NCBI GenBank assembly: GCA_021160245.1
Contig: JAGHCW010000222.1
Span: 1-7,523 of the forward strand
Source: a bacterium
GTDB taxonomy: Bacteria > B130-G9
Length of the DNA stretch: 7,523 nt
Reading direction: 5' to 3'
Made by a program: the position numbers and the translations under genes. The notes under the pieces are model-generated. The model saw only the letters and a list, made by a program, of their open reading frames with translations, made no database searches and had not been told where the DNA came from. Positions within the stretch are counted from its first letter, which is position 1. The number at the start of each line of letters is the position of its first letter. Positions 1 to 5,674 of this stretch are shown here, piece after piece.

Positions 1-56
1 ATCGACCTCAAATGCATCCCGAGCTCGTCCTTAACGGCTATCTGCTCCTCAAGCAT
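1..56 (-). CDS. ptsH: HPr phosphocarrier protein, N-terminal 18 codons (partial at window edge)
   Basis: HPr passes phosphate from enzyme I to PTS EIIA proteins through a histidine in its N-terminal active-site loop. The visible codons translate to MLEEQIAVKDELGMHLRS, which matches the first strand of HPr (compare the usual pattern 'VTVxNxLGLHARPA'). His falls at residue 15 and Arg at residue 17, exactly the canonical active-site numbering. ATG 56-54 is the start: an in-frame TGA lies two codons upstream, and a purine-rich GAAGGGTGG sits about 10 bases before it. The gene follows EIID after 25 bases, so it is probably in the same operon, and EIIA upstream would be its phosphate acceptor. The loop reads GMHLRS rather than GLHARP, with Leu at 16 and Ser at 18. 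The regulatory Ser46 region is outside the window. Identity rests on only 18 residues plus context. Confidence 0.8.
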   Translation of the reverse strand, partial: MLEEQIAVKDELGMHLRS

Positions 57-81
57 CGCTCAGCAACCACCCTTCAACAAC

Positions 82-861
82 TTATAAAGCAAGAAACACC
101 CCCAATATACCCGCAATGCTAATGCCCATGATAATTCCCTCGGAAGAGACATTCTTGGCCCTGAGTATAAAGCAAATGGCCACAATAGCCAGCAGCAGGA
201 GCAAGACATACCCGGAGCCCTCGGCCTCGCCAAAGGCAAACTCATCGCTCGCCAGAAGCAGGCCGGCAATTGCGCCAAGAATAACCGAAGTCGCGCGCTT
301 AAGCATAGCCGAAGTTCGACCCGGCTTCAGCCTGGAAAGGAACCTATGGAGAGAGGACGCGCCCCTCAAGCCCAATGAAATCCCTACAAAGCGAAGGCCA
401 ACGTTCAGGACAGCGAATGCCGAGACCATGATGACAAACGCCCACAAGTCGCCCAGCAAGAATAAAAGAACTGCCAAACTACCCAAAAACGGCCTGACGG
501 AGTCCCATATCAGATCGTCGCCAATCGCGCCAAATACTCCTCCTAAGGAGGACTTCATCTGATGCAATCGCGCCACGCATGTTCCATCTGAAGAACCGCA
601 GGCAATCTCTTGCTCCGCAATCGCACCAACTAAAAAGCCTGAGAAAACCGGATTCGTATTGAACACTGAGAGATGCCTCGTGAGCGCTTTCTTCAGCGCC
701 TCGCCCGAATACAGCTTCTTAAGAAGAGGCAGAATCGAGAAGCAAAAGCCCAGATTCTGCATCCCTTTGTTGTTCCAACTTGCCTCCAGAAAAAGGGTCC
801 TCAGGGCCATTGAAACCTTCGTTCCCCTGGATACAGACTTCTTATTCATTATCTCACTCAT
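82..861 (-). CDS. PTS mannose/fructose/sorbose family, EIID membrane component
   Basis: EIID pairs with EIIC to form the membrane channel of mannose-family PTS permeases. The protein has 259 residues. The family hallmark ASWNNKGMQNLGFCFSILP (27-45) is nearly the E. coli ManZ sequence, followed by RHLSVFNTNP (62-71) and GAIGDDLIWDSVRP (111-124), the counterpart of the 'GVGDPIFWGTVRP' motif with Asp in place of the usual Pro. Hydrophobic stretches lie at about 126-163, 189-206, 217-234 and 240-258. Compared with ManZ from memory, the loop between the last helices (about 207-216) is much shorter. The ATG at 861 overlaps the EIIC stop (ATGA) and has GGAAGG about 10 bases upstream; an alternative ATG at 849 has a weaker site. 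The family is secure. The sugar transported cannot be read from sequence. Confidence 0.95.
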   Translation of the reverse strand: MSEIMNKKSVSRGTKVSMALRTLFLEASWNNKGMQNLGFCFSILPLLKKLYSGEALKKALTRHLSVFNTNPVFSGFLVGAIAEQEIACGSSDGTCVARLHQMKSSLGGVFGAIGDDLIWDSVRPFLGSLAVLLFLLGDLWAFVIMVSAFAVLNVGLRFVGISLGLRGASSLHRFLSRLKPGRTSAMLKRATSVILGAIAGLLLASDEFAFGEAEGSGYVLLLLLAIVAICFILRAKNVSSEGIIMGISIAGILGVFLAL

Positions 862-1646
862 CTAGCTGCAACCTTCCGCCAAATAAGCGTCAAGGCGAGG
901 CAGCAGCAGAGAACCAGCCCGAGAAGGCCCCTGCCCTGAAGACCAGCATATTTCACCATAAGAAACGCAAGGGCCATGGAGCATCCGGAGAACAAGAATG
1001 AGCCATGCGCCCTTGTGGAGCGGAGGCCAATGCCCACGCCGGCGGCAATCAGGGGTCCTGCTATAAAGGCATTTGAGCCTGCGCAATCCAGATGAGCTGA
1101 GAGCCGAATCAATGGCGGAAGAAGAACAAGCCAACCAAACAGGATAGTGAGAAAAATTAGACCGAGATGCTTGACAAACATCGGGACAATCGCCAGTAGG
1201 TTGTTCCATGATACGGATGAGAACCTCCCGTTGGCAATGCCTTGTGTCGCCCTTTCGGCAAAAGCCTCATTGAACCGCCTGAGAAGCCTCGTGAGCAGGG
1301 AAGATACTGCGCCGGCCGCCGTCCCCAAGATGAGATACACAGGGAAACCAATCATCAAGGCGCCAGACCGAGGCATCCCAGACCACAGAGAAATGAATAG
1401 CAGTGCGGTAACGATGACCGTGCATGACGTGTAGTCAATTGTGATGAATCCCCCAGCCGGAATATCAAATAGCCATAGAAGCTGCAGCACTGCGCCCACC
1501 GTAACTCCCAACCTCAAATCCCCCATAAAAAGACCCAGAAGTGAGCCGCACGCAATCGGTTGGGCCAACATAATTCGAAGCACAATATTGTCATCGAGGC
1601 AGAGCACAGCGCCCAATGCGCTCATGGCTAGCGAGGCGTTAAGCAT
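858..1646 (-). CDS. PTS mannose/fructose/sorbose family, EIIC membrane component
   Basis: EIIC is the channel-forming membrane subunit that binds and translocates the sugar together with EIID. The 262-residue protein is close to the family norm (E. coli ManY is about 266). The N-terminal signature spans residues 28-71: AQPIACGSLLGLFMGD, then GAVLQLLWLFDIPAGG and a following Asp, matching the ManY pattern 'PLIACTLVGIVLGD...GGTLEMIALG...IGA..APD'. A central NGRFSSVSWNN (139-149) matches ManY 'NGNLTAISW'. Most of the chain is hydrophobic with several membrane segments, and there is a Cys triplet at 247-249. The start is ATG 1646, whose A is shared with the EIIB stop (TGATG); a GTG immediately before it (1649) would add one residue. 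GAGG lies about 10 bases upstream. It sits between EIIB and EIID, as expected for a man-type operon. Confidence 0.95.
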   Translation of the reverse strand: MLNASLAMSALGAVLCLDDNIVLRIMLAQPIACGSLLGLFMGDLRLGVTVGAVLQLLWLFDIPAGGFITIDYTSCTVIVTALLFISLWSGMPRSGALMIGFPVYLILGTAAGAVSSLLTRLLRRFNEAFAERATQGIANGRFSSVSWNNLLAIVPMFVKHLGLIFLTILFGWLVLLPPLIRLSAHLDCAGSNAFIAGPLIAAGVGIGLRSTRAHGSFLFSGCSMALAFLMVKYAGLQGRGLLGLVLCCCLALTLIWRKVAAR

Positions 1647-2158
1647 CACCTAAGCGCCTCGATTGAGCCGCTTTGCCCGGAGTTCACAAGGTCGAGAAAA
1701 TTGATTGCCTTATCAAAGGGTGTTGGGCGAAACTCAACTGTCAGGCCATCTCTTATCATTGCAATAAGCATCCCGATCTCCGCTTTGGAGAGAAAGAGAA
1801 CATCCGTAACCCGCTCCCTTGTGTCCTCGAATCGCACACCTCCCACGTTAAGAACGCGACTCGGAAAACCGATGCTCAAATAAAGCTCGTTAATATCAAC
1901 GACCTGTGAGAAGAGCACAATCGCTCTCTGTCCTGACACCTCGAGCTCTTCGAGATGATTCTTGCAGTCCGCTACGGAGTGCACATGCACGCTAACACCC
2001 TCAGGAACCGCCATCCTCATAAGGTCCTGCTGGAAGGAGTCTTGGGCCACATCGTTATCAATGACTGTAATGCTATCGGCGTAAAGCGCCTTGACCCAAC
2101 CCGCAACGACTTGCCCGTGAATCAGTCGATCATCAAGCCGAACAAGCTCAATGCTCAT
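1646..2158 (-). CDS. PTS mannose/fructose/sorbose family, EIIB component
   Basis: EIIB is the cytoplasmic subunit that takes phosphate from EIIA and passes it to the incoming sugar. At 170 residues it is a complete, stand-alone domain. The N-terminal RLDDRLIHGQV (7-17) is the family's phosphorylation loop, with the active His at residue 14. VLFSQVVDINEL (81-92) and LNVGGVRF (103-110) match further conserved parts of the IIB fold, and RPTPFDKAINF near the C-terminus is also typical. The ATG at 2158 overlaps the EIIA stop in an ATGA, implying translational coupling. A weak AAGGG lies about 12 bases upstream, so re-initiation may matter. In E. coli ManX the A and B domains are fused; here they are separate genes. 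The substrate is unknown. Confidence 0.95.
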   Translation of the reverse strand: MSIELVRLDDRLIHGQVVAGWVKALYADSITVIDNDVAQDSFQQDLMRMAVPEGVSVHVHSVADCKNHLEELEVSGQRAIVLFSQVVDINELYLSIGFPSRVLNVGGVRFEDTRERVTDVLFLSKAEIGMLIAMIRDGLTVEFRPTPFDKAINFLDLVNSGQSGSIEALR

Positions 2159-2604
2159 GTTGATTTGGGTCCCTTAGCCCCAACCGTCTTTGTTCGGCTA
2201 GTCCGGCCGTTGATCATCTTGGAGAGGTTCTCGATCGTCATTCTACCCGCCAGCACCGCTGCCTGGGCTAGATCCTGAACATGCCGCTTGGTGTCCCGCT
2301 CAACCAGCACCAGCATCATAGGTAAGTTAACGCCGCTTATCACCTCAACATCGCTCCGCTCTCGAGCAATCTCGAGGCAGATGTTGGCCGGAGTGCCACC
2401 CGGACTATCAACGAAAACCAACACACCATCCCCGGAATCAAGCTCTGAAATCAGATTATTGGCGTCAATCTCCAACTGCCGTTTGCTTTGAGAATTGGTC
2501 GTCGAAAGACTGGATACTCGATCCTGATGACCGATTATCTTCTCTGCCGTTCTGACCAGCTCCGACGCCAATGACCCGTGAGCACAAATCAAAACGCCGA
2601 TCAT
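2155..2604 (-). CDS. PTS mannose-family EIIA component
   Basis: EIIA-Man is a cytoplasmic phosphocarrier that accepts phosphate from HPr and donates it to EIIB. In the 149-residue protein, ICAHGSLASELVRTAEKI (6-23) matches the family pattern 'GTHGxxAxxLxxTAE', placing the active His at residue 9. VFVDSPGGTP (63-72) corresponds to the 'DLxGGSP' loop whose Asp contacts the active histidine, and ISGVNLPMML (89-98) is the usual third conserved block. The last 18 or so residues (NGRTSRTKTVGAKGPKST) are polar and basic and extend beyond the domain, like a leftover of an A-B linker. The ATG at 2604 has GGAG 8 bases upstream. It is the first gene of the PTS cluster, 79 bases after hpf, with a sigma-54-like promoter in that gap. 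In lineages lacking a permease such EIIA proteins are regulatory; the EIIB-C-D partners here favour transport. Confidence 0.95.
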   Translation of the reverse strand: MIGVLICAHGSLASELVRTAEKIIGHQDRVSSLSTTNSQSKRQLEIDANNLISELDSGDGVLVFVDSPGGTPANICLEIARERSDVEVISGVNLPMMLVLVERDTKRHVQDLAQAAVLAGRMTIENLSKMINGRTSRTKTVGAKGPKST

Positions 2605-2652
2605 ACGCTGCGCTCCATAAAAAGGCCTCTATCGGAGGTGAAAATAAGGAAA

Positions 2653-2668
2653 TGCAAAAGTCGCTCCG
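2653..2668 (-). promoter_or_regulatory. Candidate sigma-54 (-24/-12) promoter for the PTS genes
   Basis: On the minus strand this reads CGGAGCGACTTTTGCA. Against the sigma-54 consensus TGGCACG-N4-TTGCW it has the invariant GG and GC at the required 10-base spacing, a complete TTGCA -12 element, and 9 of 12 defined positions matching; the mismatches are in the -24 half (T to C, C to A, A to G). It lies in the hpf-EIIA intergenic gap, directed at EIIA. It would place a transcript start near 2642, about 38 bases before the EIIA start codon. No enhancer-binding activator gene or binding site is visible. The match is seen in the sequence; the function is inferred. Confidence 0.45.
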
Positions 2669-2683
2669 GGCGCCAGTCCCATA

Positions 2684-3250
2684 CTAGGTCTTGATCAACC
2701 CGAGTCTCCCGTCCTGGCGCTTGTAAATAACTGAAATCTGGTCGGTATGAGCATCTCTGAATACTAAGAAAAGATCATCACAATCCTGCAACGAGGCGCC
2801 GGCCTCGCTCAATAGCATTGGCTTGCGATTTCTCATTTGCATTTCGACGATATCCGGATAAGCAGTAGTTTGCTCACCGCCTTGCCCCGTATCGGAGACC
2901 ATTGCGTCTTCAGGAATCTGCTCAATATCAGGCACAGACATCTCTCGCTTATCTACTCTTTTCCTGTTCACCCTCTTGTCGTGACGCTTGCGTAGGATCA
3001 TCTCGAGCTTATCCAGCGACTCCTGAATCGACTGCTGCATGTCGTTGCTCTCGCACCGGACCAATTCTGCGAAACCATCACATCTGACGTTAAGCTCGCA
3101 ACGGTATCTATACTTCTCCGAATGCAATGCGACTTGCACATCAATGCGCTTATTAAAATACTGATTCCGTATCGTCTTGATCTTCTCCTCAATGAGGGAT
3201 TTCTGTGAGTTCTTAAGCTCGTAGTGACGACTTACGAAAGTGATATTCAT
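2684..3250 (-). CDS. hpf: Ribosome hibernation promoting factor, long form
   Basis: Long-form HPF binds the 30S decoding region in slow growth and dimerises 70S ribosomes into inactive 100S particles through its C-terminal domain. The 188-residue length fits the long class. Residues 1-95 form the ribosome-binding S30AE/YfiA-type domain, beginning MNITFVSRHYEL. A variable acidic and polar linker covers about 100-132. Residues 133-188 are the dimerisation domain, with RKPMLLSEAG (142-151), FLVFRD (161-166) and the terminal block ISVIYKRQDGRLGLI (172-186), matching the usual 'VvYrRkDGxyGLI'. ATG 3250 is chosen over an upstream in-frame start at 3280 because the family begins MNI and AGGAG lies 10 bases before it. 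It follows rpoN by 93 bases, the common order in diderms. A candidate promoter in that gap could give independent expression. Confidence 0.95.
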   Translation of the reverse strand: MNITFVSRHYELKNSQKSLIEEKIKTIRNQYFNKRIDVQVALHSEKYRYRCELNVRCDGFAELVRCESNDMQQSIQESLDKLEMILRKRHDKRVNRKRVDKREMSVPDIEQIPEDAMVSDTGQGGEQTTAYPDIVEMQMRNRKPMLLSEAGASLQDCDDLFLVFRDAHTDQISVIYKRQDGRLGLIKT

Positions 3251-3260
3251 AGATTCTCGT

Positions 3261-3265
3261 CTCCT
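3261..3265 (-). promoter_or_regulatory. Ribosome binding site of hpf
   Basis: Minus-strand AGGAG lies 10 bases before ATG 3250. It lies inside the 10-codon extension that a start at 3280 would give, so it decides for the shorter protein beginning MNITFVSRH. Confidence 0.65.
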
Positions 3266-3306
3266 CGCGCATGTTTTCAAATCATTCTGATGAACAAAAG
3301 CAAAAC

Positions 3307-3335
3307 ATACTATCCATTGCCCACTACTATAACAA
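3307..3335 (-). promoter_or_regulatory. Possible housekeeping-sigma promoter for hpf
   Basis: In the 93-base rpoN-hpf gap the minus strand has TTGTTA (3335-3330), a 17-base spacer, and TAGTAT (3312-3307). Each hexamer matches the sigma-70 consensus at 4 of 6 positions and the spacing is ideal. Transcription would start near 3300, about 50 bases before the hpf ATG. Two 4/6 boxes in AT-rich DNA can occur by chance, so this is a weak call. The alternative is that hpf is read only from the upstream operon. Confidence 0.25.
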
Positions 3336-3343
3336 ACGGCGCC

Positions 3344-4846
3344 CTACTTCGTATGAGAACGCTTCCTCGCGTGTGAAGGGGGAATCCCCTGGGACTCACG
3401 ATACTTTGCGACAGCCCTTCTCGAGACCTTAATCCTACGTTCCTCAAGAATGTCCGCTATCCGCTGATCGTTGTAGGGAGCATCCCTGGGCTCACTCTCG
3501 ATGAGCTCCGCAATCAAGTGCTTTATCGTAATAGAAGAGATTCTCGTCCCGCCAAGGGTCCCCAGACCTCGGTGAAAGAAATACTTCATCTCAAAGAGCC
3601 CGCGAGGTGTGTCGATAAACTTATTCGTTACAGTCCGACCTACTGTCGTCTCGTGTAGCTCCAGCTCCTTGGCGACATCCCCAAGTCTAAGCGGCTTCAT
3701 AAACAGAGCGCCTTTCTCGAAAAACTCGCTCTCAAACTTCACGATTATCTTCGCCACACGGAGCATTGTGGTCTTCCACTGACTGATATTCCTCATTATC
3801 CACTGGGCGCGGACAGCTCTTTGCTGAATGAACTTTAGCTCCTCCTCCCCAAGCTGGTCAATCGAGAAGTTATTCTGGTAGTTCTTGACCACGCGCAGTT
3901 TGGGTATCTTCTGCTCATTGAGAATCGGGACATACTCATTCCTACGTTTGACGACATACACATCGGGAACAATGGGTGTCCCTTTGTCCCCTTCAAAGAC
4001 TCGTCCCGGCCTCGGCTCAAGCGCCTCAATGACCTGCAACATCTTCTTCAGTGTCACGTCCGATATCCTAAGTGCCTTCTTGAGCTCCGCATGCTTGTGG
4101 GCTACGAGAAGATCGAAATGATGCTCGATGGCGGCATTCGCGATATCATGAAGCTTCGGCGTTAGTGGCTCACTATTTGCGAATATCTCATGCTCCGCAA
4201 ACAAACTCCTCAACTGAAGCTTCAAGCACTCCTTTAGGTCCCGGGCGCCCACGCCCGGCGGGTCAAATTCCTGCACGAGGCGAAGAATCTGCTTGGCCTT
4301 GGGTAGATTGACGCCGGCATTGCTCGCTATCTCGCCAAGAGGCGTGCGCAAGAGACCGTCGTCATCGATGTTCCCTATTATGCGTTTCGCAACATCAGAA
4401 TCCGCTTCTGAAAGCCTAGTTAGATTGAGCTGGCCTATAAGATGATCAGCAAGATTCTCCCGGCTAGAAAGGACTCTCTCGTAAACGGCCGGGTCTGCTA
4501 TCTCGCTATCACCACGCCAGCGCTCGGTAACCTGCGACCTGGGCTCATCATCCTCCCCCGGGTAGTCGCCCTGTCGTTTTAGAAGGAGTGACATCACCTC
4601 GTCCAACGGGTCCCGTTCCGGCTCATTCAGAGGCGTCTCATCATCCGACTGAGGGGAATCGAGGTCCGAAACCTCCTCCAAAAGCGGATTCTCGGCAAGC
4701 TCCTGAAGAACCTGCTGCTGCAACTCCAAGACGTTCATCTGAAGCATCTCAAGAGACTGCCGCATCTGCGGAGTAAGCGCCAGCTTCTGCGTCAGACGCT
4801 GATCGAGCCGCACCGATAGCCTGTTATTGTTGAACTCATTTGCCAA
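3344..4846 (-). CDS. rpoN: RNA polymerase sigma-54 factor
   Basis: RpoN directs RNA polymerase to -24/-12 promoters and needs ATP-driven enhancer-binding activators to open them. The 500-residue protein shows all regions of the family. The Gln/Leu-rich region I (about 10-57) includes LTPQMRQSLEMLQMNVLELQ and ENPLLEE. An acidic region II spans 58-115. The core-binding region carries FDPPGVGARDLKECL (194-208). A helix-turn-helix (about 388-410, LGDVAKELELHETTVGRTV) is followed by PRGLFEMKYFF. The C-terminal RpoN box SRRAVAKYRE (475-484) differs from the common ARRTVAKYRE by A to S and T to A. The start is taken as TTG 4846: it preserves region I, GGCGGG lies 9 bases upstream, and the next internal ATG would delete half of region I. 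It follows lptB by 26 bases, so co-transcription is likely. Confidence 0.97.
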   Translation of the reverse strand: MANEFNNNRLSVRLDQRLTQKLALTPQMRQSLEMLQMNVLELQQQVLQELAENPLLEEVSDLDSPQSDDETPLNEPERDPLDEVMSLLLKRQGDYPGEDDEPRSQVTERWRGDSEIADPAVYERVLSSRENLADHLIGQLNLTRLSEADSDVAKRIIGNIDDDGLLRTPLGEIASNAGVNLPKAKQILRLVQEFDPPGVGARDLKECLKLQLRSLFAEHEIFANSEPLTPKLHDIANAAIEHHFDLLVAHKHAELKKALRISDVTLKKMLQVIEALEPRPGRVFEGDKGTPIVPDVYVVKRRNEYVPILNEQKIPKLRVVKNYQNNFSIDQLGEEELKFIQQRAVRAQWIMRNISQWKTTMLRVAKIIVKFESEFFEKGALFMKPLRLGDVAKELELHETTVGRTVTNKFIDTPRGLFEMKYFFHRGLGTLGGTRISSITIKHLIAELIESEPRDAPYNDQRIADILEERRIKVSRRAVAKYRESQGIPPSHARKRSHTK

Positions 4847-4855
4847 TTTATATAA

Positions 4856-4861
4856 CCCGCC
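4856..4861 (-). promoter_or_regulatory. Ribosome binding site supporting the TTG start of rpoN
   Basis: Minus-strand GGCGGG (preceded by AAA) ends 9 bases before TTG 4846. No in-frame ATG or GTG lies between the upstream in-frame stop (TGA 4888-4886) and this TTG, so the site helps decide an unusual start codon. Confidence 0.5.
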
Positions 4862-4872
4862 TTTGATTTGGA

Positions 4873-5661
4873 TCAGAAACTGAAATCATTACCAAGATAT
4901 ATCCTCCTGACAGAAGAATCACTGGCTATCTCATCCGGCGTTCCGTACTTAATTATCTTCCCATCATTGATTATGAACGCACGGTCTGTGATTTTCAAGG
5001 TCTCCCTTACATTATGATCGGTTATCAGTACACCAATCTTTAGCGACCTGAGCTTTCGTACTATGTCTTGAAGATCGGATATCGCTATCGGATCAATCCC
5101 CGCGAATGGCTCATCCAAGAGCATGAAAGCCGGCGAAAGGGCAAGCGCCCGGACTATCTCCACCCTTCTCCGTTCGCCTCCGGAGAGAGTGAATGCAGGA
5201 GAATTCTTCAAATCCCTTATATCCAATAAATCCAAAAGCTCGTCTATCCGCCGGTCCAACGCCTTTCTTGTGAGCCGTCGCATCTCCAGGACTATCCTGA
5301 TATTGTCTCCGACCGAAAGCCTTCTGAAAATGGACGCCTCCTGGGGTAAATAGCCTATGCCCCTTCTCGCGCGGGCATAGACCGGTAGTGAGCCAATCTC
5401 ATCGTCTCCAAGCAAAACTGTGCCCATGTTCGGTTTCACGAGGCCGACCAGCATATAGAAAGTAGTGGTCTTACCAGCCCCATTGGGGCCCAAAAGACCG
5501 ACTATCTCACCCCGCACAAGCTCCAGACTCACGTGGTCCACGACCGTCCGCCCATGGTACTGCTTCACGAGGTCACGACACCCCAAACGCGCCGGCTTTT
5601 CCCCAGAGCCTAGCATCGCAAGCGTGCGGTTTTGGCTTGCGCTCAAATCAGACCCGCTCAT
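4873..5661 (-). CDS. lptB: LPS export ABC transporter ATP-binding protein LptB
   Basis: LptB hydrolyses ATP on the cytoplasmic face of the LptB2FG complex to extract LPS from the inner membrane and push it onto the periplasmic Lpt bridge. In the 262-residue protein the Walker A motif GPNGAGKT is at 58-65, the Q-loop YLPQEASIF has Gln107, the signature LSGGERRRVEI is at 159-169, Walker B FMLLDEPFAGIDP at 179-191, and the switch His is 216 (ITDHNVRET). These extended motifs, and the C-terminal YLGNDF, are typical of LptB rather than of ABC ATPases in general. It is about 20 residues longer at the N-terminus than E. coli LptB (241). ATG 5661 is chosen because GAGG lies 8 bases upstream; a longer frame to 5727 would overlap the previous gene. 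It starts 13 bases after the OstA-repeat gene. Confidence 0.97.
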   Translation of the reverse strand: MSGSDLSASQNRTLAMLGSGEKPARLGCRDLVKQYHGRTVVDHVSLELVRGEIVGLLGPNGAGKTTTFYMLVGLVKPNMGTVLLGDDEIGSLPVYARARRGIGYLPQEASIFRRLSVGDNIRIVLEMRRLTRKALDRRIDELLDLLDIRDLKNSPAFTLSGGERRRVEIVRALALSPAFMLLDEPFAGIDPIAISDLQDIVRKLRSLKIGVLITDHNVRETLKITDRAFIINDGKIIKYGTPDEIASDSSVRRIYLGNDFSF

Positions 5662-5669
5662 ATAAAAGA

Positions 5670-5673
5670 CCTC
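5670..5673 (-). promoter_or_regulatory. Ribosome binding site of lptB
   Basis: Minus-strand GAGG lies directly after the stop codon of the OstA-repeat gene (TGA then TGAGG) and 8 bases before ATG 5661. It supports the 262-residue start and suggests coupling to translation of the upstream gene. Confidence 0.6.
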
Positions 5674-5674
5674 A

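Noticed and set aside
60-278. Minus-strand 72-codon frame overlapping the end of EIID
   Set aside because: It is out of frame with EIID; its Cys- and Trp-rich translation is typical of a shadow frame, and it collides with the HPr ribosome-site region.
116-562. Open frame of 148 codons on the plus strand
   Set aside because: It lies antisense to the well-supported EIID gene, shows no recognisable motif, and its composition reflects the opposite reading frame.
862-1209. Open frame of 115 codons on the minus strand inside EIIC
   Set aside because: It is an alternate frame of EIIC with no family features.
2619-2638. Terminator-like hairpin CCTC-CGATA-GAGG followed by CCTTTTT between hpf and EIIA
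   Set aside because: The stem is only four base pairs and the loop cannot extend it, so it is too weak to call an intrinsic terminator.
3251-3280. Longer HPF beginning at 3280
   Set aside because: The family begins MNI-type; AGGAG sits 10 bases before ATG 3250 and inside the proposed extension.
3295-3325. Sigma-54-like site in the rpoN-hpf gap (GG ... TTTTGC)
   Set aside because: The GG and GC are 12 bases apart rather than 10, and the base pair at the right spacing is AT.
3338-3343. GGCGCC palindrome after rpoN, and another in the hpf-EIIA gap (near 2669-2674)
   Set aside because: Six-base palindromes of this kind are expected by chance, and nothing around them extends the symmetry.
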